Shown piece after piece: positions 37,181-48,594 of a stretch of DNA of 64,000 nt (within the stretch, counting starts at the first letter, position 1; the number at the start of each line of letters is the position of its first letter). A program made the position numbers and the translations under genes. This DNA is from Lycorma delicatula. Taxonomy: Eukaryota; Arthropoda; Insecta; Hemiptera; Fulgoridae. The stretch covers positions 126,960,324-127,024,323 of the forward strand of contig NC_134460.1 in the NCBI RefSeq assembly GCF_047948215.1, in the 5' to 3' direction. The notes under the pieces were generated by a model. The model saw nothing but the letters and a program-made list of their open reading frames with translations. It did no database searches and had not been told where the DNA came from.

Positions 37181-38554
37181 TTTTTAAATTGGTGAGAAGC
37201 ATGGACGTATATAAATAAAATAAATGTTAATATAAAGTGGGGTTATGTTTGCATAATTTTGAGAAAATTGACCCCAAAAAACCCCTTTACCTCCTAGATA
37301 TATCGACTCCCAAAATTTTACCAAAAACTTGATCCATATATACGATTTTGTCTCTGTAAAAAATGTTATCAAAATCGGTTTATCCAGTCAAAATTTATTC
37401 AGTTTCAAACACACCAACGCATGTACATAAATACGTACCAACATTACCTTCTACCTCATATTTCAATTTGAATTGCGATTGAAGTAGATTTGCTACATTT
37501 TTATTTCTACCAACGTAGCTTTCACTTTTTCTGATCATTCTTCTCCATTTCCTTCTCTTTCCTTCTTTATCCTAACTCTATCACAAAAGTTCCTTTGTAT
37601 TTTAACATACGTATATCAGTATCAGCTCAATGGATTAGTTTCTTCTCATCAGATATATATATATATTTTAATCCCGAAGTTCGAACTCGTTCTTTTTGAT
37701 ACTACAAAGTCATTCATATTAGTTTTTGTTAGAAATTAAATTTCATATGAATAAAATGCCGGTTCACATATACGTATTATACTTAGATATAACGTAAGAA
37801 TATTAATAGTGAACTTAATATTTCAACGGTGTGCTTTACAAACCACATGTATATTTTATACATTCAAACTGGAAACTCATTAGCCAATTAAAATATAGAA
37901 TAATATTCGCTGAAATATTCATCATTCGCTCACTAAAATATTTTTAGGATTGATTTATTTTCAAACAGATTTTTTCTAATATTTTTATTTTTATCTGTTT
38001 TACATTTTTTTCTCGCCGATTATTCGTCTTAAGTAATAGTAAAATAGTAAATATCCTATTTACTTTATCAAAAATTATAAAAACATGTTTCAAAAAATAA
38101 AATTTAAAGATTATCTTTTACAGAAAAGAATTTTACGCAATAGATGAGTTTTAAATAGCAGCAATTAAAAAATTAAAAAAAAAAAACAGAATTTTCTACA
38201 TTTCGTTAAACGTGTACGTATATAATTTTGTTCAAATAATAATTGTTAACATTTACTGAATTTCATTTATTTAATTTAATATATTACATGTTTAATTTAC
38301 TATTATTTCATGTATTTTTTGAAATTGCTGATATGAATTTCAATCACATTTAATTTTTATTTTATAATTAATAGTTTATTTTTTTTGAAGCTGTTCTGAT
38401 CAAGGTTAACCGTGAGAAATGCTGGTACAGTTCTTTTTTTTATCTGTGGAGTAGCATAACTACCCATTCCTGAATAGTTTATTATTGCATAATATATATA
38501 TTGTATTATTATCTACCGACCGGAATAAATCATTTACTTGTCTGCTGATGAAAG
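37181..38554. other. No gene; probable transposon-end sequence at 37220-37440
   Basis: The phrase aaaatcggtttatccagtca followed by cacaccaacgcatg near 37368-37420 is of a kind common at insect transposon ends. The rest is AT-rich and featureless. Confidence 0.4.
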
Positions 38555-39610
38555 GATTTTCAAAGTAGATGGGTTATATAAGAAAGTTATTCAGGTAAAG
38601 GAAGTAATTTGGAAACTGATCCTAGACCTTGAAATAAGGAAAACGTTCATACAAACTGTTCGAAAACGCTTTGCTATCGAGTTAATCGAAAAATTTCGCC
38701 CGGATTTCAGTTCTTCCGGTAAAAAAAAGGTCATATTGAAATTTTTAAGGCTTTATGTAAGGGGTAAACTTGATGGTTTCTTATGTTTTTGACCTGAAAA
38801 ATCTAATAAAACAGATCCGTAACTGTATCACCCGTATTTTTTATGATATCCAACATAAAAAATCTAATGTGGACACCACATGACTTCCTTGCACGCCTAT
38901 TAAATTACATATAGACATTGTTTAAAAAATGAAAGTACATAAAATTTAATTTCATTAACAACTTCTAATAGTTTCATTTTATTATTATTATCGATACAAT
39001 TTCTTTTTACAATCGGAGGTTAATAATTATTAATAAATCAATATATTTAAATGAAAAAAAGTTAAAAAAAAAGACAAAGTCTGATTCGAACCGATGTACC
39101 TTATCCTAATATACAAATATTTCATTAATTAAAATTTTATTTGGCTATAACTCTGGAATACTATAACCAATGAAAATAAGTACCGCTTATGGATTTTGGG
39201 CTTTTTTTGGACATTTTTGGTTCAGTCTATTGCAATCAAAAGGGGAGGTGCACAACTAGATGTTGTTACAACAGTCTTAAAATCCAAAATTTTAATGTCC
39301 TACGACTAATCGTTTTTGAGTTATGCGAGATACATGGGTTCGTACGAACAGACGTCACGCCGAAACTAGTCAAAATGGATATTTCCGTTGGAATCTGAAA
39401 ACCGACATTTTTCGCGATCACAATACATCATTCACTTCGAATAAGGATGTAAAAAAAAAAATTAGTTGATAAAAAACAGGTTTTCTTTTAGGTTTGAAGT
39501 GCAATAACTTCGTTAAATTACATATTATTATTAATAATATGTCAAATAACTGAACGGCTAAATTTTATTATCAAAGCTTTTAGAGAATTTAATTATGAGA
39601 ATAAAGACAC
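38555..39610 (+). mobile_element. Solo arm of the long-TIR family, split by a smaller element
   Basis: 38585-38868 and 39441-39610 together resemble the left arm and sub-terminal region of the 53.66-kb element: tttcgcccggatttcagttc, aacttgatggtttcttatgt, tttatgatatccaacataaa, then aggtttgaagtgcaataact and aaattttattatcaaagctt. The gap is filled by copy 3 of the small DNA element. No matching right arm was found. Confidence 0.7.
38867..39440 (-). mobile_element. Small non-autonomous DNA element, copy 3 (nested)
   Basis: Reverse complement of the 13.9-kb copy: caccacatgacttccttgca at one end, then attaataaatcaatatattt, tctattgcaatcaaaagggg, cctacgactaatcg, actagtcaaaatggatattt and ttttcgcgatcacaatacat at the other. 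Its insertion interrupts an arm of the long-TIR family, so it is the younger event. Confidence 0.8.
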
Positions 39611-42600
39611 AGGTTCTGATGAAGATATACCGTATTGACAAAAAATGGAAATCGTGAAGGAGATTTAACCATCTTAGATAATTGTCTACTCTTAACAAAC
39701 TTATTTCCATCTAAAGCCGTTGAATGAACTCTTTAAAAAATCTTCGTTGAAATAAATAATAGATTATCTTAAAGCAAACTTGCAAAAAATTAATATCAAA
39801 ATTGGCGTAACTAAATGTTTTTTTTCTGCTGCTTATTATGGACGTTTTTGTCGCTATATTATTCTATTACTTAAGAAACAGGATTTAAGAAAGTAATGTT
39901 TCATGGAATACTTCACTAAACATCGCTACTATTAACTCGACACAGCCAAAAATTGCTGTATAAATAAATATATACCCAATAGTATTGATGAAATGAGGAA
40001 AATGTGGTTCGACAGAAGGAAAAAAAATTATGTTTCTGAATCCGATAAATAGGCAGATGGGGTTATCTTGGCATAACAACTTTAAAAATTCTTATTGTAT
40101 TTAGAATTAAAAATACTGTCAGGATTTTTGTTAGAATTAAATACTATGCTATAACTCTTTCTATCAATACAAAGACAAATAAATAAATAATTTTAATAAA
40201 AGTAATTGATTATTTAGAGAAACGGTGTTAACATGGTGATCTTATGATTAACCTTTTGTAACCTGTAAGTTTACGAAAACGTATCTAAATAATAAATTTG
40301 TTTTATAATTGCAGTTCATTCGATTCCTTTTCATTAAAAGGAAAGGAAAGAGCTTTCGTATTTCTTTTCTTTCGTATTTCTTCATCTTTGTAAATTCTTT
40401 GACGGTATGAAATTTATTTGTTGATATGAAGATTAGAAAACCTATTATTAAATGTGTTTTGAGTTTTTATTTTTGGAAGTAAATAAAATATACATACTTG
40501 GGAGTAGATTGCATTGCATATATAGTTCGGTTCGGTAGAAAAGAAAATTTAATGCCATGAATAAAAACAGTGCTGAGGTTATAGACTTAAGATTGGTTGT
40601 AGTAAGGTAAGAGACTGTAAAGAAGGTACGGGCAAGAGCGGTGTTGTCGAGACGAGTGTGGTTGTTTGCATACAGAAGGAAGAAAAAGCAAAGCGAGGCA
40701 AGGTTGGTCGTTTTTCACGTAGCAAACGAACTAGTCTGCCGTCCTTATATTTATCGTGCATGAGTGTGTTTGTGTGTACGCGCGCGTGTGTTATGTATAT
40801 AGCTGCTGGCGGTCTAAACAAGGTTTGTTTAAATAGAAAGACTCCCACATCTCTTTTGCATCCACTTCTTTATTGACTACGACCACACTGCGTTTATACG
40901 TTCTGTGCCATGTAGGGTTAAAATATCATCCGCAAGCCAGTGGTTGTATTGTGGCTATTGTGCATTATCTCATATTATAATGCAACCTATATCTTACATG
41001 TTTTATTTTGAATCTTTTATCACAACTGAACAATTTCCACAACTGAATATGTGTGTGATCTTGAAAACATACATAAACTCGCGAGCAAACACACACAGAC
41101 GAACATAGACAGTATTTACGTATCTTTTTGTATATCATTTTATAGAAAAATCTCACTTTAAATAATTTTAATCACACCGCTAAAGAATCTTGAATTTATT
41201 TTTTCATAAAGATAAAATAAAATCCGACACTCTTATGAAAAATAAAATCCAGGCAATATTACTATTTTAAATATGTTTATCAAAAACTGTGACGAAAAAA
41301 GAATGCAAATTAAAAGTAGGTTAGATTGATTTAGATTATATTTACCCTTAAAGGAACGTATTGTTCTGATGGAAAAAGCGTTCAATGTACATCATTATTT
41401 GGGCTGAACTAGTAAGCTGTATAATGTGTATATGTGTGGTGGATTCATTGTTAAAGGAAGAGTAGGTACATCATTGTTGTCGTACAGTTCTGGTAATTCA
41501 TTGTACAATTTCTATCACTATTACATTCACATTCACTTGTGTCATGTTATTGACATGGGTTATAAATCAGGGTTACCAACTGTCATGTCACAACTTTAAT
41601 GTATTAGTACTACTATTATTTCTAACAACACTTCTCTCTTCTACTGCCAGTAATTGATTAATTTTCGTTCTACAAAGTGTACTGCGTTGATGAATGTGTG
41701 TCAGTTAGCTTTATCTCTATGTTAACTGCGTTTGAAAACGTAAATAACATCTGTTTCAATTTAGTTGTCTGTTATATTATGCATCATCCTTAACTGTATT
41801 AGTTAACGCTGTCAATAATTCATGTTTAGAAATAACCGTCTACAAATTATATGTACACGTATCAATTAATTTATATATAATGTTCGCGTCTTCCTGCTTC
41901 GGATTTATTGCTTTTTTATTTAAAAAGTTCTGTTTTTATTTGTGTTGCCCGCTAATTTAGTTGTTATTTTAAGAATTTTTTCCAATTTTTTTTTGTATAT
42001 CTTTCTATCAATTTTTACGATTTCATTTAAAAAACAGTGAAATAATTTTTATGAAACTAGCAGAATATATTTATCTTAATCTAAATTGAGTTATTTACTG
42101 AACATTGAACCTAAAGTTTTACTTTGTACGGTCCTAATCTGTATAGGTAAAAAATTATTTTACAATATTTCTCTGTTATGATGCATTCCATTAAGAGCAA
42201 ACTTAAAAGATTATATATATCACTCGTGTATGATTTTTTTAAGTAACTTTGAAGATATTCAGCGCTTCTCTTCATAAAAATTCAGTTCATTTTTGTTACA
42301 ATTATCTTATTAGTTGTAAAAAAGCTCCACCAAAGCGTCTCTCCAGTTATTGCTTTATTTAACAGGTGTTTTATGTATGGAGATCTGGAGCATAAACTTT
42401 TGCTTTAAATTTTCCTTTAGGTTAGAATCCTATTTATATATCTTTTTAATGCACTGCCCGAGCGATTTTTATTTTTGTGTACCCGAAAAATAAATTTTCA
42501 ACTTTTGTAAACTACAGTTTTCAACAAAACTAATTCTGGTGTAACAATTCAATTTCTATCATAACAGTTTTATAGTAGAAAATTTATTTCGTTTAGTAGT

Positions 42601-43033
42601 GAAGTTCATTGAGTATTATTTGAGTAGTAAAATTTCATTAATATCAGCTGTGCAATATAATTATAGTTTATCTTTTTATTTTTCAGAGTTTGTGGTTTTT
42701 AAAGTTAGTACAGTTTGATTTTTATTAACTAATTTTCGTGCTCAGTGCACTTATATAGAGTAATATATTTCTTTAAAAACTTAAATCTGTTAATAAGAAT
42801 TACAGAAATACGTAAATATTAGAAACGTTCGGGAATTTTGTAAATTTTCTGTACCTAGGCCTATTCATTCTGAAACTCCCAATTAAGCCAACTAACGTCA
42901 AAGAAGAAAGTTAATTCCCTTCACTTCTTAAAAAAAAAAAAAATAAAAGCAATAGTTTACAACAGATTGTACTAGTTTTATTAAAAAAGGAATAAATAAA
43001 ATAGAAATAAATTCGATTGGTAAAATCAAAATG
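39611..43033. other. No gene seen
   Basis: 40530-41100 is less AT-rich than average and contains alternating gtgtacgcgcgcgtgtg near 40777, but no frame is credible on either strand. It could be a transcription-start or regulatory area. Nothing else stands out. Confidence 0.4.
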
Positions 43034-43120
43034 CTTCAGAGGATGAGATGAATGATTTGTAGTGTGTGTGAAAATGCCATGCCTGACCGGGATTCGAACC
43101 CGGGACCTTCGGTTGAAAAC
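43034..43120 (-). repeat. SINE family 2, minus-strand, head-truncated copy
   Basis: ttcagaggatgagatgaatg (tail), tgccatgcctgaccgggatt and cgaacccgggaccttcggtt. It stops before the A box. Confidence 0.8.
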
Positions 43121-43380
43121 TTATAAAAATTAAGTGTACTTATTACTTACAAAGTAATAATTGCATCACTGATTTTCGATTCGTAAAGGTCATTATACTA
43201 GTTTTATTAAAAAAGGAAAAATGTGGTGTGAAGTGAATGATATGACTTATCCACAAAAAAGATTGGTCGTGAAATTAAATTTGTTTGTTCTAAGGCAATG
43301 GATTTTATAAGTCCATAAGATAACAATTAGTAATTCGTAGAAAAAATAAAAGAATAATCTAACAAAACACAGTGATATCC

Positions 43381-44087
43381 AAAAAATTACAATAAAATTG
43401 TAAACCGTACGGTGTCTCACAGATATTTCTTTCGCTCAAAAAACAAAAATTTCTATAATATAAATAAAACTGTTTTTAACAAAACGATACTAATGTCAAA
43501 AAAGGTAAGACACTACATTCCTATTATCAAAATCTGTTATTAATTTAGAATTTTATTTAAAAAAAATACATGTTAAATATATATAATAAACAATAGTTAT
43601 ACAATAATAAATAATACACAATGTTTAAGCGTTTCATATAATAAGAAAAAAATAAAATAAAAATTTGTTATAAAACTCTTATCGGCCCGATTTAATTTAT
43701 ATGTAATACATATCACATTTACAGAAATAATACAATTCTTATGATTATTCGTTGTTTAATAAATAAAATCGGGTCGGTAAGAGTTTTGTAATAAATTTTT
43801 ATTTTATTTTTTTCTTATTATATGTAACGCTTAAACATAGTTTTATTATCCATTATTGTTTATCTATTGTCCATTACATATATTTTTTTTTTTAAAGAAA
43901 ATTCTAAATTAATAAACGATTTTGATATTATAAATGTAGTAGTGTCTTACCTTTATTGATATCAGTATCGTTTTGTTAAAAAACAGTTTTATTTATATTA
44001 CAGAAATTTTTGTTTTTTGAGCGGAAGAAATGATATGTGCGAGACTCTTACCGTACAGTTTACAATTTCATTGTAATTTTTTTTTTA
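43381..44087. repeat. Large imperfect hairpin, about 320-bp arms
   Basis: The left arm (about 43381-43699) and right arm (about 43757-44087) are reverse complements with a loop of about 57 bp. Paired words: attgtaaaccgtacggtgtc with cttaccgtacagtttacaat; caaaaaacaaaaatttct with agaaatttttgttttttg; cttatcggcccgatttaa with aaatcgggtcggtaag. Neither arm is coding. It fits a foldback MITE or a transcribed hairpin precursor. Confidence 0.9.
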
Positions 44088-45748
44088 TTATTTATTGAGT
44101 CTAACTGAAATTATTGTATAAACATAACTTGAGCTAATTTTAAAATTTAAAAAAAAGGAAAATTTCTTTTTTATCTTTTATCTGTCATCTTTTTATTATA
44201 TTATTCCGATTATGAGATATTTAAAAAAAATAATAATAAATTAACCGATTATATCATAATAATAATGTTTATTAAATTTCGTTGTCATGAATGTGAAAAT
44301 AACTGTAGATTAGTAATAGTAATCTGAGTGACAGATGATAAAAATTTGTCACTTCCTCTTTTACTACAGATACACACCCTTGAACTTTATGTTTTATGTA
44401 GGGGAGAAAAGAACAATAAAATATTATGAGTTTTGTAGATAGGCGTTACGTATCTTATGAATTCAAACATAGAAGACGACCACACGAAATAATGAATTAT
44501 TGTGAGACTACTGTCATCTTTTTATTTCTTCTTTACTTTTCATTCCATAGTTCTTTTTCTCTCTCACTTATGTTGTCACAACTCTATAGCGACGGGTATA
44601 TTGTTGTTCGAGAGGGTAGATGGTTGGAGTAGTGGAACACCTTGACAACGCATAGCTTCCATAGCAACCGTGCCATCTATCGATCAGAAGAACTAAAGTG
44701 TAAATTCATTCAAGAGGACCTATCTTACTATAATACCGACCCACACCCTATTTCCCTTGCCGTTCTATTTCATATCATCCCACACTATACTACTCGACAA
44801 TCTTATTTTATACTCTCTTATTTTTATCTTAAAAATCATCTGCTCTTTTCTTTCTCTTTTTTAATTCATTCTTTTTTAGTACCCTATTTTCGTCCAGAAA
44901 GATTTAAGTCAATAAAATTTATACATTTTTTATGTATTTTTTTCTATTAACAGATTTATTTAATTTGTTATCTTTCTTTTAATATTTTAATTTTATACGC
45001 GTAGTTAAAAACATTAACTTTCTTTTCGTTTCTTATTGTATTTTCAATTCAATTTTTTGCTAAAAATGTTTTGACCTAAGTTTAAAATAAGATATTGCGT
45101 TTAAAATTTAGTTCGGTCCGTCTTAATTATCATTTGTAATTACTTGCTTTTCTTATAGTATAATGTTTTTTTTTTCATGTTTGTCCTCAAATCTAGCATC
45201 CTTAATTTAACACACTTCCTGACATTAACTACTGATGAAATTTTGGACAGTTGCTAAGGTCGGGTGGGTGACAATACAATATTCCACTATTACTTTTTTT
45301 GTAAACATCCTTCCATACGGGGCTAAATTAAGGGTGCGGATGTAAAAAAAATTGCAAAATCTGCAAAACAGCTATGCGGGGTTTTGGGGGTCGCAGATGA
45401 CAAATCCGATAGCCGTTTCACATTAAAAAATGACAAAAACTTGGTACGTTGTTAGTTTTTGTGATTTCGAATTTGACAACATTTCGTCATCACATTATTG
45501 TGAGAAAATTATTACTTAATTTGATACTAATTTACATTACTAGAAATAACAATAAATAAAACCAATTAATATTTAATCGAATTAAACGTAAAGTGAAAGA
45601 CATGAAAACAAACACAAAATTACAACATCGATTTCTGCCGTAATTCAACTAATTGTTAACCGATTTAAAAAAATAAAATGTAATTTTTTCAAAATAAAAG
45701 ACTTAATGTTTTAATAAAAAAATGCATTTTGATAAAACATATTTATAT
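44088..45748. other. No gene; two GC-elevated patches
   Basis: 44580-44770 and 45300-45420 are less AT-rich. The first contains ttccatagcaacc, an imperfect match to the RFX X-box. The second contains gcggggttttgggggtcgca. No coding frame fits either patch. Confidence 0.4.
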
Positions 45749-45907
45749 CGGCCTCTGTGGCGCAAGTGGTAGCGTCTCGGCCTTTCATCCGGAGATCCCG
45801 GGTTCGAATCCCGGTCAGGCATGGCATTTTTCACAGACGCTACAAATCATTCATCTCATCCTCTGAATTATGCCTAATGGTGGATTCGGAGGTTATAAAA
45901 AAAAAAC
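45749..45907 (+). repeat. SINE family 2, best-preserved copy
   Basis: The head runs from cggcctctgtggcgcaagtg (A box at about 45758-45769) through ggcctttcatccggag to ggttcgaatcc (B box, 45801-45811) and ggtcaggcatggcattttt. The tail is ctcatcctctgaattatgcc ... ggattcggaggttat followed by an A-run. The anticodon-loop region reads like tRNA-Glu (ctttcat). Acceptor-stem pairing is poor and a long tail follows, so it is a SINE and not a tRNA gene. Confidence 0.9.
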
Positions 45908-46975
45908 TTAATTTATGAAGATAATAACGGATTGAAAAATAAACATGGCCGCCATTTTGTAATTTGCGAAGGTATTTAAGTCGTAATTTTTTTCTAATTT
46001 TATTACAAAGACGCTTACCAAATATAAATGTGATTTGTCTATCCGAACTCGAGATATAAATTTTTATATAAAAATAACAAAATGGTGGACAGTGGGAGAA
46101 CGAAGGAGAATTTTCAATTTTTTCTAAGGATATTTTTTGTTTAGTTTTACAAGTAGAATCGGAAAAAATATAGACAGTCCACCATTTTAGAAATACTGTA
46201 TATTCAGATGATTTTTGGTGGGTAGTATTTTGAGACAGTTCCTTAATTAATAATTTAATTAAGTAAATGAAATAAAGACTTCACTATGAAAAAACGTCAT
46301 TATTTCGTTACTTTTTATAGTAAATGGTTGATTGAAAATTTATTTGATATTTTATTAATATATTAGAAATTTCAAAATATGATGTTATCTTTTGAAATTC
46401 AAATTAACCTAATAAATAAACTCATGCAATATATGGATAATAATTTTATTAAAGTATTACTAAAAAGTATAAAGCAAGTTTTTAAAAATTTTGAAAAATT
46501 TGTAATATTATTTTAACCGCCTATTGCTATTATCTTCGAATAATTTTTTATATATGTCTGTACACAAAAGGAGTTTACATTTTTTTTTTTATTAACAGCT
46601 TGTATATATACATGTGAATTATAATTCTGTTCATTAGAACGTATATGGCTTAACTTTTCTTTTTTTTTTTGATTCATCATATATTTTACGATTTGATAAT
46701 TATATCAAATCTGTAAAATTTTATCTAAATATATCAGATACCATTATGAGCTGTATTTTATATGATAATCCATTTTCGAAAATTAATTTTTGTGGTTTTG
46801 TTATGTAGTTAATTTATAAATTACATAAATTGCCGTTAATGACATTTCTGTAAAATATTAACATTTATAAGTAAATATTTGTCACCTGATCACAATAAAA
46901 ATATATATCAATAGAAAAATTATAATTTCTTAAACCTCTGATTTTAAGTCGGTAACTAAACTTATAATTGTTCTT

Positions 46976-47072
46976 CTCTAAGTCACTGTGGTAGTAGCGC
47001 TGCCCTTCATTTAGAAAGTTCTGAATTTAAACACCAGTAAGGGGTTTCATATGCTATATAATTCATTTAGAA
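46976..47072 (+). repeat. SINE family 2, old copy
   Basis: cactgtggtagtagcgctgc, ccttcatttagaaagttctg and a degraded B box (tgaatttaaacaccagtaag), then tttcatatgctatataattc. Strongly diverged. Confidence 0.5.
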
Positions 47073-47616
47073 ATTTCAACTGAAAATTAATTTGTAACAA
47101 ATTAATATTATTTTTATGAAAGAATACATTTTAATATAATTTTAAATGAATTATGTGAGATTATAAATAGGTGATTGAGCATGATGATACCTTGAACTAA
47201 CTTGCACATCTGTGTATGATATTAGACGAATAGAACATTTGTCTAATCAAGGATAAAATTGAACTGAAATGAAAAATTACATTTTATTACTTAGAAAGCA
47301 ATTTGAGTTGTATTAACATATTCTTTTTCAATAAAGAATACATAACATTAAAAATCTTGTTTTGATAGTTGTGCAAGTTTATATTCAGATTTCTATAAAT
47401 AACTTGCCCTCTAGAAATGATTGTTCTTGTAGGTGTAGACAGTCATTGACTTCAATCACAACCACTTCTTTCAACAAATTCATTATAGTAAGTTAAATTA
47501 ACAATAATTTATTTTTTTTAATTGTTATTACAGTAAAAAAAAAAAACATTTTCCCTTCATTTTACAATTTTAATTTGATTTATTAGTAAATATAGAATTT
47601 TGAATTTATTTTACAG

Positions 47617-47730
47617 GTTATTGGATCTTGTGTCCCAGATGCTGTCGGACCAGTTGTTATTGCTACTGAACTTGGTGACCCTTTAGATATTGTGAAACTA
47701 CTACAGTTATCATGGGAACATAGATTACAG
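47617..47730 (+). CDS. PKDCC: PKDCC-like exon: hinge region
   Basis: Acceptor ttttacag ends at 47616; the donor gtcaga starts at 47731. 38 codons, phase 0 at both ends, containing IGSCVPD, ATELGDPLD and LLQLSWEHRL. This is the end of the N-lobe and the hinge of the kinase. Confidence 0.88.
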
Positions 47731-48547
47731 GTCAGAATTGATTTTAATTATATATTATTATGGAAACATTATTATTTATTTCCTGACCTTTATGATAGTA
47801 TTAACTAATTTATATTGATTTTGTAATGTATGTTATATCTCAGATTTTTTATCAATATATTTATGTTAAAAATGGAGTAGTTTAGTTTTTATGTATTAAA
47901 ATAAATTTCGAATTTTAGATCTAACTTATTTTGTGTTATTTATATAGGTTATATAAAAATAATCTCATAAATTAATATACAGCATCATAAAACTGTTAAA
48001 TTGTACTAGATAAGACTGGATGAGATCCAGATAGATAAAAGTTTGGGCAATTCAAGAGTCATACGTTTTGTATATAATAATAAATTCAAACTTTATTTTA
48101 ATTTTAGATTAATCAGTTTAGGAGAATATAGGTTTATAAAATAAGAAATAAGCATGTAATATGATTACTTTGTCATTAGTATTTATTTGAAGGAAGGATG
48201 GGTGAATTCAGTCTGCCTTTGCAGTTTCTTTTTTTCTTTTTCCTGTTTAGCCTTCGGTAATTACCGTTTAGATAATACTTCAGAGGATGATATGTATGTG
48301 TGTAAATGAAGTGTAGTCTTGCACAGTCTCAGGTTGACCATTCCTGAGATATGTGGTTAATTGAAACCCAACCACCAAAGAACACTGGTATCCACGATCT
48401 ATTATTCAAATCTGTGTAAAAATAATTGACTTTACTAGTACTTGAACGCTGGAACTCTCAACTTCCAAATCAGCTGATTAGGGAAGACTCGTTCACCACT
48501 AGACCAACCCGGTGGGTTGCCTTTGCAGTTTCTAACAGCTTTTTTCT

Positions 48548-48594
<47 letters not shown>

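Noticed and set aside
38538..38792. 84-codon + frame as a gene
   Set aside because: It lies wholly within a repeated transposon arm also found at 5.5 and 53.7 kb, where the frame is not kept.
44426..44950. Adjacent + frames (68 and 102 codons) as upstream kinase exons
   Set aside because: The peptides have no kinase N-lobe features and no matching donor and acceptor sites in the phase needed for the 47617 exon.
45749..45825. tRNA-Glu gene
   Set aside because: A and B boxes are good, but the acceptor stem does not pair, and a family-specific tail plus A-run follows. It is the head of a SINE with several copies in the window.
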